Below are positions 1 to 7,822 of a DNA stretch of 35,945 bases, piece after piece. The notes beneath the pieces were generated by a model. The model did no database searches, was not told the origin of the DNA, and saw nothing but the letters and a program-made list of their open reading frames with translations. The stretch comes from Campylobacteraceae bacterium (GTDB taxonomy: Bacteria; Campylobacterota; Campylobacteria; Campylobacterales; BB28). The DNA lies in NCBI GenBank assembly GCA_016744535.1, contig JADGEE010000022.1, positions 1 to 35,945 on the forward strand, written 5' to 3'. The position numbers and the translations under genes were made by a program. Position 1 is the stretch's first letter. Every line of letters starts with the position of its first letter.

Positions 1-1
1 T

Positions 2-2101
2 GATTTAATAAAAGAGAAAACTAATTATAAATCTGTGATTACAAACAATTTAAAAACAGCAAAAGAGATTTTAAAAAATAAAAAATATAATATTTTTGCA
101 ATATTTTCTGGCATATATTTAGCCGATGAAATTGAAGATAGAGTGATTAAATTTTTAGTTTCATCTAATATATCTTCAATTGTTTTAAGTTCAAAAATTA
201 CAGAAGAGATGAGAGAAAAATTTAGTAATGAATCTATTATCGATTATATCTCAAAAGAGAATATAGATGATATTAAAAAAGCAATAGAGATTTTATATAA
301 ACTTGAAAATAATAAAAAAAATAAAATTTTAATAGTAGATGATTCTAAAACTTTTAGAAATTACATCAAAAGTTTTTTAAGTTTACATAAATTTGCTATT
401 TTTGAAGCACAAGATGGAAAAGAAGCACTTGAGATAATAGAAAAAGAGAAAAATATATCTATTGTTTTAACTGATTATCATATGCCAAAAATAGATGGAT
501 TTGAGCTTACAAAAGAGATTCGAAAAAAATACTCTAAACAAGAAATAGCAATTATAGCACTCTCTTCAGATAGTAATAGTTATACAACTTCAAAATTTTT
601 AAAAAATGGGGCAAATGACTATTTACTTAAATCCTCTTCAAAAGATGAATTTTTTAGTAGAATCTACTTAAATATAGAAAATTTAAATTTAATGAAAAAC
701 TTGAAAACTGAACAGAAGCTTTTAAGTGAATATAAAAAAGCTGTTGATAGAAGTTCAATTGTATCTAAAACAGATCCAAAAGGAATTATTACTTATGTAA
801 ATAGAGAATTTTTAAATATTTCAGGCTACTCTGAAGATGAGTTAATAGGAAAACCACATAATATAGTGAGACACTCTGATATGCCAACAGAAGCGTTTAA
901 AGAGATGTGGGAGACACTTAAATTAAAACAACCTTGGCAAGGAATGGTTAAAAATAGAAGAAAAGATGGAAGTGCATATTGGGTTGATAGTTTTATAAAT
1001 CCAATTTTAAATGAAAAAAGAGAAATTATTGAATTTATTGCACTTAGAAATGATATAACAGACATTCAAGAGATTAAAGAGAGGTTACAACAAGATTTAA
1101 ATATTACAACAGGAAATTTTCAAGATGCTCTACAACTCTCTCAAGAGTATGAGAGGGCAATTGATGAGAGTAATATTCTATCTCGTACAGATTTAAAAGG
1201 TTGCATAACTTATGCAAATAACGAATTTTTTAAAATTTCAGGTTATAGTGAAGATGAAATTATAGGTAAACATCATAATATTGTCAGACATCCTGATAAC
1301 TTATCTGAACTTTTTAAAAATTTATGGGGTACTATAAAATCTGGGAATATTTGGAGGGGAATACTCAAAAATAGAGCAAAAGATGGCTCAACTTATTGGG
1401 TAGATTCCGTTATTTTACCAATTAAAAATTCTCAAGGTAAAATTAGTGAATATATGGCAATTAGACATAATGTAACACAGATAATGGAGTTATCAAAAGA
1501 GATTGAAGATACTCAAAAAGAGGTTGTATTTACTATGGGTGCAATTGGAGAGACTAGAAGTAAAGAGACTGGAAACCACGTTAAAAGAGTTGCTGAATAC
1601 TCTAGAATTTTAGCTTTAAAATATGGCTTAAGTGAAGATGAAGCTGAACTTTTAAAACAAGCATCACCAATGCACGATATTGGAAAAGTTGGAATTCCTG
1701 ATTCAATACTCAATAAACCAGGTAGATTTACAGATGAAGAGTTTGAAATTATGAAGTCTCACTCTCAATTAGGGTATGAAATGCTAAAACACTCAAAAAG
1801 AGAAATATTAAAAACTTCTGCAATTGTAGCTTATGAACATCATGAAAAGTGGAATGGTCAAGGATATCCTCAAGGTTTAAGCGGAGATAAAATTCATATT
1901 TATGGAAGAATTACAGCAATTGCTGATGTATTTGATGCACTAGGAAGTGATAGATGTTATAAAAAAGCTTGGGATGATGAGAGAATATTTAAATTATTAA
2001 AAGAGGAGAGAGGTGAACACTTTGACCCTAAATTAATCGATATATTCTTTGAAAATTTAAATGAATTCTTAAGAGTCAGAGGAGAATACAGAGACTTTTA
2101 A
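2..2101 (+). CDS. REC-REC-PAS-PAS-HD-GYP c-di-GMP phosphodiesterase (5' partial)
   Basis: Likely cytoplasmic response regulator that hydrolyses cyclic di-GMP. The frame is open to the left edge, so the true start lies outside; the GTG at 35 is only the first start-like codon (residues below count from it). Residues 1-90 look like the rear part of a degenerate receiver. A complete receiver follows (about 97-215; acidic VDDS, phospho-acceptor D147 in LTDYHMP). Then come two PAS domains (about 235-350 and 372-490), both of the Aer type: HNIVRHSDMP and HNIVRHPDN, then W-x-G, KNR and YWV. In Aer this motif set binds FAD. The C-terminal HD-GYP domain (about 505-688) keeps HDIGKVGIPD and HHEKWNGQGYP, so it should be catalytic. 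No membrane segment is visible. The stop is 6 bases from the convergent receiver gene. Domain calls are strong; the c-di-GMP substrate is family knowledge, the FAD and redox input inference. Confidence 0.9.
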   Translation, partial: DLIKEKTNYKSVITNNLKTAKEILKNKKYNIFAIFSGIYLADEIEDRVIKFLVSSNISSIVLSSKITEEMREKFSNESIIDYISKENIDDIKKAIEILYKLENNKKNKILIVDDSKTFRNYIKSFLSLHKFAIFEAQDGKEALEIIEKEKNISIVLTDYHMPKIDGFELTKEIRKKYSKQEIAIIALSSDSNSYTTSKFLKNGANDYLLKSSSKDEFFSRIYLNIENLNLMKNLKTEQKLLSEYKKAVDRSSIVSKTDPKGIITYVNREFLNISGYSEDELIGKPHNIVRHSDMPTEAFKEMWETLKLKQPWQGMVKNRRKDGSAYWVDSFINPILNEKREIIEFIALRNDITDIQEIKERLQQDLNITTGNFQDALQLSQEYERAIDESNILSRTDLKGCITYANNEFFKISGYSEDEIIGKHHNIVRHPDNLSELFKNLWGTIKSGNIWRGILKNRAKDGSTYWVDSVILPIKNSQGKISEYMAIRHNVTQIMELSKEIEDTQKEVVFTMGAIGETRSKETGNHVKRVAEYSRILALKYGLSEDEAELLKQASPMHDIGKVGIPDSILNKPGRFTDEEFEIMKSHSQLGYEMLKHSKREILKTSAIVAYEHHEKWNGQGYPQGLSGDKIHIYGRITAIADVFDALGSDRCYKKAWDDERIFKLLKEERGEHFDPKLIDIFFENLNEFLRVRGEYRDF

Positions 2102-2107
2102 ATAATT

Positions 2108-2491
2108 CTATCTCTTTTGATATTTTAGTATTAAATTATAAATTTTTTCAATTAAATCACGATTATTAATTGGTTTATGAATAATTTCATCCGCTAAATT
2201 ACTCTTATGTGCTTCATCTTTAAAAGCAGTAATAATAATAATTGGTTTACTCTCGTCTAACTCTTTTATCTCTTTTATCATATCTAACCCATTCATTATA
2301 GGCATTTCAATATCTGTTATTACTATATCTGGATTATATTTCTTAAAAAGTTCTAACCCATCTAATCCATTTTCAGCTTCGTGCAACTCTTTAAACCTTC
2401 GTCTTAAAAACATACCTAAAATTTCTCTTACTATCTCTTCATCTTCAACATATAAACCTGTTGTACTCTTTAATATTTCATAATTATTCAT
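2108..2491 (-). CDS. Stand-alone receiver (CheY-like response regulator)
   Basis: Single receiver domain of 127 residues with no output domain. The acidic pocket is VEDEE (residues 15-19), the phospho-acceptor D60 lies in IVITDIEMP, the conserved threonine is in IIITAF and the lysine in IIHKPINN. The start ATG overlaps the end of the upstream kinase gene by 8 bases and has AAAGG six bases before it. The pair is therefore almost certainly co-transcribed, and this is the likely phospho-acceptor of that kinase. Without an output domain it must act by protein contact (CheY or Spo0F style) or as a phosphate sink; the target is not visible here. Confidence 0.9.
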   Translation of the reverse strand: MNNYEILKSTTGLYVEDEEIVREILGMFLRRRFKELHEAENGLDGLELFKKYNPDIVITDIEMPIMNGLDMIKEIKELDESKPIIIITAFKDEAHKSNLADEIIHKPINNRDLIEKIYNLILKYQKR

Positions 2492-4229
2492 CTTTAACCT
2501 TTATTGTAAATTTTACACCATTTAAATAATTTTCTATAAATACATCTCCATTCATAGAGTTTTCAATAATATTTTTAACCATATAAAGCCCTAATCCAAT
2601 TCCTTGTGCTTTATGTTTTGTAGTAAAATATGGCTCGAAAACTCTATTTATAATCTCTGAATCAATTCCACCACCATTATCGATAATATCAAGTTCTATT
2701 TTATTATCTATTTTTTCTAATTTAATATCAATTTTACCATTAAGTATTTTTTCTCTTTTTATAGCATCTGTAGAGTTATTTAAAATATTTAAAATAACTT
2801 GAGAAAACTCATTTGAATCTCCATAAACTTTAAAATCTTTCATAAAATTAATATTTACCTTTATATGATTTCTCTTAAATGCAGAATCCATTAAAGATAT
2901 ACTTTTCATTAGAGCTTCGTTTATACTAAAAATCTCTTTCTCTTTTTTAGCGTTATAAAAACTTGCAAATGTATCTATCGTGTTTGAAAGTTCTTTTAAA
3001 ATTTTAACTATTCTCTCTACTGTTTTATTTAAATTATCGCTGTTTAAATCTCCATATTCATAATACTCCTCTATATTTTGTGCTAAAAGTCCTATTGCAT
3101 TTAAAGGTTGTCTCCATTGATGTGCAATATTAACTAAAAGTTCATTCATAGATATTTGAAAAGCTTGTCTAATTAAAATTTCTTCTTGTTTTCTTCTTTC
3201 TGTTATCTCTTCTTCAACTCTTCGTTCAAGTGTTTGATTTAACTCCTCAAGTGCAACTCTAGATCTCTTTTTTTCTGTAATATCAACAACAGTAGCAAAA
3301 GAACCTATGACTTCTCTATCATCATTATAGAGTGGAGCAGTATTAAATAGACAAGAGACATATTCACCATCTTTTTTTATTAAATCTACTTCATAGTGTT
3401 GCCCCTCTTTTTGTACTTGAGACTTATAAGTATTATTTTTTAATATTTTATTTCCAACTTTATTTACAAATTGATAAATTGGTTTTCCTACCATTTCACC
3501 ATCTTTCATTCCAAGCATTTGTGTCATAGCTCTATTAGTTTTAAAAGTTATTTTATCTCTGTCAATAAGCCATATTCCTTCATTTGCTGTCTCAAACAAT
3601 GTACTCATAAGTCTCTCATTATCCTCTAATTCTATTTTAATTTTATTTCTTTTATGGATTTGATACATAAAAAGTATAAGTAAAACTAAAATTAATAAAC
3701 CTATAAAAACTAATCCATTTCTAACTATTTCGTTTCCCTCTACTGTTATAATTCCAACGTGAATAACACCTGTAATAGAGTTTTTATAACCACTTCTATA
3801 TGGAATAGATATATCTTTTATCTCTTTAGTATCTATTATTCTTCTATAAATAAAAGGCTCTTTTGAATTTATAATTTTGTTATAATTTTTTAAATGTTCA
3901 GAATTTACATATTTATTTATCTTATCTTTATCATTATTAATAATTATTTTTCCATTATCATCGTGAATATAAATATATAAAATTTGAGGATTTTTTGATA
4001 CTATATCTTTAATTAATAGAGTTGAATGATATTTACCAGAAAAACTAATTTTAGTTATAGCATCATTTACTATATTTGTAATAGTAGTTGAGAGTTGAGC
4101 ACTCTCTTTATCAATCACTTTTTCATAATAAGATTTTCCTAAAATGACTAAAATTGACATTAAAATAAATATAAAAATTACATACATATAAACTATATTA
4201 CTCTTAAATTTTTTAAGCATTATAAGCAT
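2484..4229 (-). CDS. Membrane PAS histidine kinase
   Basis: Inner-membrane sensor kinase of 581 residues. One membrane helix at about 12-31, a periplasmic sensing region of about 140 residues (33-170), a second helix at about 172-190, a PAS domain at about 205-320, and a charged coiled coil at 320-355. The kinase core follows: phospho-acceptor H370 in NIAHQWRQPLN, N-box NNSTDAI, G1 box DNGGGI, and G2 box GIGLGLYMVK. The AHQWRQPLN H-box is common in Campylobacterota kinases. Its partner is the receiver overlapping its 3' end. The start is uncertain: ATG at 4229 has only a distant GAGGG, and an in-frame ATG lies three codons on. The ligand is unknown; the periplasmic part shows no motif I recognise. 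Confidence 0.9.
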   Translation of the reverse strand: MLIMLKKFKSNIVYMYVIFIFILMSILVILGKSYYEKVIDKESAQLSTTITNIVNDAITKISFSGKYHSTLLIKDIVSKNPQILYIYIHDDNGKIIINNDKDKINKYVNSEHLKNYNKIINSKEPFIYRRIIDTKEIKDISIPYRSGYKNSITGVIHVGIITVEGNEIVRNGLVFIGLLILVLLILFMYQIHKRNKIKIELEDNERLMSTLFETANEGIWLIDRDKITFKTNRAMTQMLGMKDGEMVGKPIYQFVNKVGNKILKNNTYKSQVQKEGQHYEVDLIKKDGEYVSCLFNTAPLYNDDREVIGSFATVVDITEKKRSRVALEELNQTLERRVEEEITERRKQEEILIRQAFQISMNELLVNIAHQWRQPLNAIGLLAQNIEEYYEYGDLNSDNLNKTVERIVKILKELSNTIDTFASFYNAKKEKEIFSINEALMKSISLMDSAFKRNHIKVNINFMKDFKVYGDSNEFSQVILNILNNSTDAIKREKILNGKIDIKLEKIDNKIELDIIDNGGGIDSEIINRVFEPYFTTKHKAQGIGLGLYMVKNIIENSMNGDVFIENYLNGVKFTIKVKDE

Positions 4230-4270
4230 AATGAACTACAACCCTCTATTTTTATTTAATTTTATATTAA

Positions 4271-4288
4271 ATAAGTTTGAATATAGCT
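4271..4288 (-). promoter_or_regulatory. Possible promoter of the kinase-receiver pair
   Basis: On the minus strand a TATATT (4285-4280) preceded by TTTTAGC and followed by CAAACT sits about 50 bases before the kinase ATG. The same GCTATATT...CAAACT arrangement is seen at the nuoA promoter. Another TATAAA (4266-4261) is an alternative -10. No -35 is evident. Confidence 0.35.
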
Positions 4289-4338
4289 AAAATTAATAAA
4301 AATTATATAATTTAACTATTGATTAACATAAATTTTAT

Positions 4339-4344
4339 ATAATT
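4339..4344 (+). promoter_or_regulatory. Probable -10 of exbB-exbD
   Basis: TATAAT 28 bases before the exbB ATG, with an AAGG Shine-Dalgarno (in GAAAGGC) between. A second TATAAT lies at 4306-4311; both sit in copies of TTATATAATT (4303-4312 and 4336-4345), 33 bases apart. I did not see a convincing Fur box, although exbBD are often iron-regulated. Confidence 0.45.
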
Positions 4345-4372
4345 AATTTTATTTTTGAAAGAAAGGCTTTAG

Positions 4373-4900
4373 ATGGATTTTGCGTTTATGGAATATATCG
4401 AAAAAGGTGGAGTAATTATGTATGTACTATTTGCCTTAAATTTTATAGGTTATCTCTTAATGTTATCAAGTTTTTTACTCTTAATTTATTCAAAATTTAA
4501 TAAATCAAACATAATAGAATCTATACTTAAAAATCAAAGTTATGAAGTAAAAACAGAAATAAGTATAAAAATTTTCAAAGACGAACTAACATCTAAAATT
4601 AAATCTATGGAATTTGGTTTAAATACAGTTAAAATTATAGCTACAATTTCACCACTACTTGGACTTTTAGGGACAGTTATAGGAGTTTTTACATCTTTTG
4701 ATGCAATAAGCAAAAGTGGTTTAGAAGACCCATCAGTTTTTGCAGAGGGAATTTCAGTTGCATTAATTACAACTGTTGGCGGTTTAATTGTCGCAATTCC
4801 ACACTACATAGGATATAACTTTTTAATTGGAACTGTTGATGCTTTAGAGATTGAACTTGAAAAAGAGTTGTTTAAAGAGTATTTTGGAGTTAATAGGTGA
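4373..4900 (+). CDS. exbB: ExbB/TolQ/MotA-family proton channel protein
   Basis: Inner-membrane proton-channel subunit of 175 residues, short like other ExbB proteins. It shows a membrane helix near residues 16-39, then a cytoplasmic segment, then the family core: [18 protein letters not shown] (second helix) and [18 protein letters not shown] (third helix). The downstream exbD overlaps its stop codon (GTGA), so the two are translationally coupled. ExbB-ExbD use the proton motive force to drive TonB at the outer membrane, but no tonB or receptor gene is in the window. TolQ is the alternative; the short length and immediate ExbD partner favour ExbB. Confidence 0.85.
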   Translation: MDFAFMEYIEKGGVIMYVLFALNFIGYLLMLSSFLLLIYSKFNKSNIIESILKNQSYEVKTEISIKIFKDELTSKIKSMEFGLNTVKIIATISPLLGLLGTVIGVFTSFDAISKSGLEDPSVFAEGISVALITTVGGLIVAIPHYIGYNFLIGTVDALEIELEKELFKEYFGVNR

Positions 4901-5280
4901 AAAGAAGAGAGAGTTTAAATCCAGATCTTACTCCACTTATTGATGTTGTATTTTTACTTTTAATATTTTTTATGGTTTCAACTGTATTTAAAAAAGAAGA
5001 TTTAGCACTACTTTTAAATTTACCAAAAGTGTCAGAAGCAAAATCAGAAATTGAACAAAAAGAGATAAATTTAGAATTAAATGAAAAAGAGTTAGCTTAC
5101 AATGGTAAAAAATTAACTTTTATAGAGTTAAATAATAGACTTAATTTAATCACTAAAAAAGATGCACCTATTATTGTTAGAATTGATAAAGAGGTTAAAT
5201 ATAGTAGAATTATAAAACTATTTGAACTATTACAAAATAATAATTTAAATAATTTAGCTTTAATAAATGAGGAAAAATAA
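4897..5280 (+). CDS. exbD: ExbD/TolR-family biopolymer transport protein
   Basis: 127-residue partner of ExbB with an N-terminal anchor helix (about 12-30, in [17 protein letters not shown]) carrying the conserved membrane aspartate D16, and a periplasmic domain (about 45-127). It starts at GTG 4897, inside the exbB stop (GTGA), with GGAG seven bases upstream; no ATG lies near the N-terminus, so the GTG is accepted. The periplasmic domain ends in a charged, asparagine-rich tail. TolR is the alternative. Confidence 0.87.
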   Translation: MKRRESLNPDLTPLIDVVFLLLIFFMVSTVFKKEDLALLLNLPKVSEAKSEIEQKEINLELNEKELAYNGKKLTFIELNNRLNLITKKDAPIIVRIDKEVKYSRIIKLFELLQNNNLNNLALINEEK

Positions 5281-5342
5281 ATAGTTATCAATTTTAAATA
5301 ATCAATCAAAAATAAAACTTTATTTTATAAAAATTAGTATAT

Positions 5343-5348
5343 TATAAT
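5343..5348 (+). promoter_or_regulatory. Probable -10 before the GGDEF-EAL gene
   Basis: TATAAT in an AT-rich 103-base gap after exbD, 35 bases before the ATG at 5384; AAGG precedes that ATG. Because the GGDEF-EAL stop overlaps the dnaE start, this promoter may also transcribe dnaE. No -35 is visible, as is usual in this phylum. Confidence 0.4.
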
Positions 5349-5383
5349 AAATAATACTTTTAATTAATAAAAAGGCTTTCAAT

Positions 5384-7822
5384 ATGAAAAAATTTTATAA
5401 AACAAGAAACATAATATTAATATATTCATTTATTATTTTTATAATATGGAGCATTATAAGTGGATTATCAATATGGTGGAATATTAAAATTGAACAAAAT
5501 ATAACAATGAAAAGTGTTACAAATATTGCTAGATCAAGTTTCAATAAAGACCAAGCATACAGGCAATGGGCAACTGCACACGGTGGAGTATATGTAAAAC
5601 CGACTAAAAAAACACCCCCCAGTCCTTGGATGTCTCATATAGAAGATAGAGATGTAGTAACTACTGATGGAAAAAAATTAACATTAATGAATCCTGCATA
5701 TATGTTAAGAGAGATGATGCAAGACTATTCATCTTTATATGGAATTAAAGGTAGAATCGTAGGAACTGTCTATTTAAATAAAGAAAATAAAGCGGATAAA
5801 TGGGAAGAGAGTGCTATAAAAAGTTTTGAAGAAGGTACTAAAGAGATTATGGAACTTACTGGAAGTGGAGAAAATGAGTATTTAAGACTTATGAAACCTA
5901 TGATTATGAAACAAAAATGTCAAAAGTGTCATGGAATTTTAGGCTTTAAAAATGGCTCTATTAGAGGAGGTGTTAGTGTCTCTGTTCCTATGAAAAAGTA
6001 TAGAGAATACGAATATAAATCAATAAAAAACATAATTTTAACTTATTTAGGTATCTGGCTACTTGGTGTAATTGCAATTATTATTATCTCAAGAAATATC
6101 ATAATTCACTTAAAAATAAGAATTAAAGATCTTGAAGAGCTGATTATATCATCTCAAGTTTTTAATAATACACTAGATGCTATATTTATAACAGATTCAA
6201 AAGGAAATATTTTAAGAGTTAATAGTAGTTTTGTAGAATTAACAGGATATGGTGAAGATGAAAGTATAGGTAAAAATCCAAAAATTATAAAATCAAATCA
6301 TCATAATGAAAAGTTTTATAAAAATTTATGGGATACTATTTTAAATAAAGGATATATTCAGTTAGAGATGTGGAATAGAGACAAAGATGGAGAGATATTT
6401 GTAGTAATTGAGAGTATTAGTAGTATTAAAGATGAAGATAACATAATTAAATACTTTATTGCAACAATGCATGATATTACAGCAAGAAAAAATGCTGAAA
6501 AAAGAATAACTCATATGGCACATTATGACCCATTAACAAACCTTCCAAATAGAGTCTTATTTCAAGAGAGGTTTTTACATTCAATAGAGATAGCAAATAA
6601 ATCAAACTTAAAAGTAGCACTTGTTTTTATGGATATAGATGGATTTAAAAAAGTAAATGATACAAAAGGTCATCAAGTTGGAGATAAGCTTTTAGTGAAA
6701 ATTGCAAATATAATAAACTCTTGTATAAGAAAATCAGACACACTATCAAGACTTGGTGGAGATGAATTTACAATTATTTTTGAAAATTTAAATAGAATTA
6801 ACTCTATATTGCCAATTTGTGAAAAGATATTAAAAGAGCTGAAAAAAGAGATTATAATTGATGAGCAAAATATTTTTATATCTGCTAGTATGGGAATTAG
6901 TATATATCCAAATGATGGAAAAGATATTCACACTTTAATTCAACACGCAGATACAGCAATGTACAGAGCAAAAGATAGTGGAAAAGATAAATTTAATTTT
7001 TATGAAGAGTCTATGACAAAATTAGCAAAAGAGCGTGTATTATTAGAAACATCTATACAAACAGCACTTAAAAATGATGAATTTAGAGTCTTCTATCAAC
7101 CAAAAATTTCTGCATCAGATGGTGATATTATAGGGATGGAAGCACTTGTTAGATGGTTTTCTCCTGATAAAGGCATAATACCTCCTGATAAATTTATATC
7201 TGTTGCAGAAGAGATGCATATTATAGACCAAATAGATATGTTTGTACTTACACAAGTCTGTAAAGATATGAACAGTTGGGAAAAATTAGGTTATAAAGAT
7301 TTAAAAGTTGGAGTTAATTTATCAGGTTATGATATTAGTACAAGTAATTTATTTCAAAAAATTAAAAATATCGTTGAACTTAATAATGTAAATCCTAAAA
7401 ATATTGAATTTGAAATTACAGAGACATATTTTGTAAACTTCACAGAAAAACATATTCAAACACTTACAAATTTAAAAGAGTATAATTTTACTTTAAGTAT
7501 AGATGATTTTGGTACAGGATACTCATCTCTTAGTAATTTACAAAAATTACCAGTTGATATATTAAAAATTGACCAATCATTTATAAGAACAATGAATGAG
7601 AAAGAGGATAGCCAAGAATTAGTAGATATGATTATAAATCTATCACATACATTTTCATTAAAAGTTATAGCTGAAGGGGTTGAGACTGAATATCAATCTA
7701 AATACTTAAAAGATAGAAAATGTAACTATATTCAAGGATATTTAGAATCAAAACCTCTGCCTAAAAATGAATTTGAAGTTTATCTTAAAAATAAAAAAAT
7801 TAAAAAAAATAGGTCTTATTAA
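5384..7822 (+). CDS. Haem-motif (DUF3365-like) sensor with PAS, GGDEF and EAL domains
   Basis: Membrane protein of 812 residues that may make and degrade cyclic di-GMP. Helix at about 9-32; a periplasmic domain (33-212) of the DUF3365/Tll0287-like type with a c-type haem motif, CQKCH at 179-183; a second helix at 214-236; a PAS domain at about 255-370; GGDEF domain with intact GGDEF at 458-462 and inhibitory site RKSD at 449-452, the normal five residues before it; EAL domain with EALVRW (587-592), FEITET, IDDFGTGYSSL and AEGVE all present. By residues both enzymatic domains could be active; which dominates cannot be told. The haem motif suggests a redox, NO or O2 signal (inference). The stop TAA overlaps the dnaE ATG by one base. 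Confidence 0.92.
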   Translation: MKKFYKTRNIILIYSFIIFIIWSIISGLSIWWNIKIEQNITMKSVTNIARSSFNKDQAYRQWATAHGGVYVKPTKKTPPSPWMSHIEDRDVVTTDGKKLTLMNPAYMLREMMQDYSSLYGIKGRIVGTVYLNKENKADKWEESAIKSFEEGTKEIMELTGSGENEYLRLMKPMIMKQKCQKCHGILGFKNGSIRGGVSVSVPMKKYREYEYKSIKNIILTYLGIWLLGVIAIIIISRNIIIHLKIRIKDLEELIISSQVFNNTLDAIFITDSKGNILRVNSSFVELTGYGEDESIGKNPKIIKSNHHNEKFYKNLWDTILNKGYIQLEMWNRDKDGEIFVVIESISSIKDEDNIIKYFIATMHDITARKNAEKRITHMAHYDPLTNLPNRVLFQERFLHSIEIANKSNLKVALVFMDIDGFKKVNDTKGHQVGDKLLVKIANIINSCIRKSDTLSRLGGDEFTIIFENLNRINSILPICEKILKELKKEIIIDEQNIFISASMGISIYPNDGKDIHTLIQHADTAMYRAKDSGKDKFNFYEESMTKLAKERVLLETSIQTALKNDEFRVFYQPKISASDGDIIGMEALVRWFSPDKGIIPPDKFISVAEEMHIIDQIDMFVLTQVCKDMNSWEKLGYKDLKVGVNLSGYDISTSNLFQKIKNIVELNNVNPKNIEFEITETYFVNFTEKHIQTLTNLKEYNFTLSIDDFGTGYSSLSNLQKLPVDILKIDQSFIRTMNEKEDSQELVDMIINLSHTFSLKVIAEGVETEYQSKYLKDRKCNYIQGYLESKPLPKNEFEVYLKNKKIKKNRSY

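Noticed and set aside
826-1065. Antisense open frame inside the HD-GYP gene, and similar ones at 13931-14188, 16330-16557, 20112-20384 and 27922-28137
   Set aside because: They lie opposite conserved domain-coding sequence, have no ribosome site I trust, and their translations show no family pattern.
4303-4345. Fur box at the exbB promoter
   Set aside because: The TTATATAATT repeats are AT-rich and do not match the Fur consensus well.
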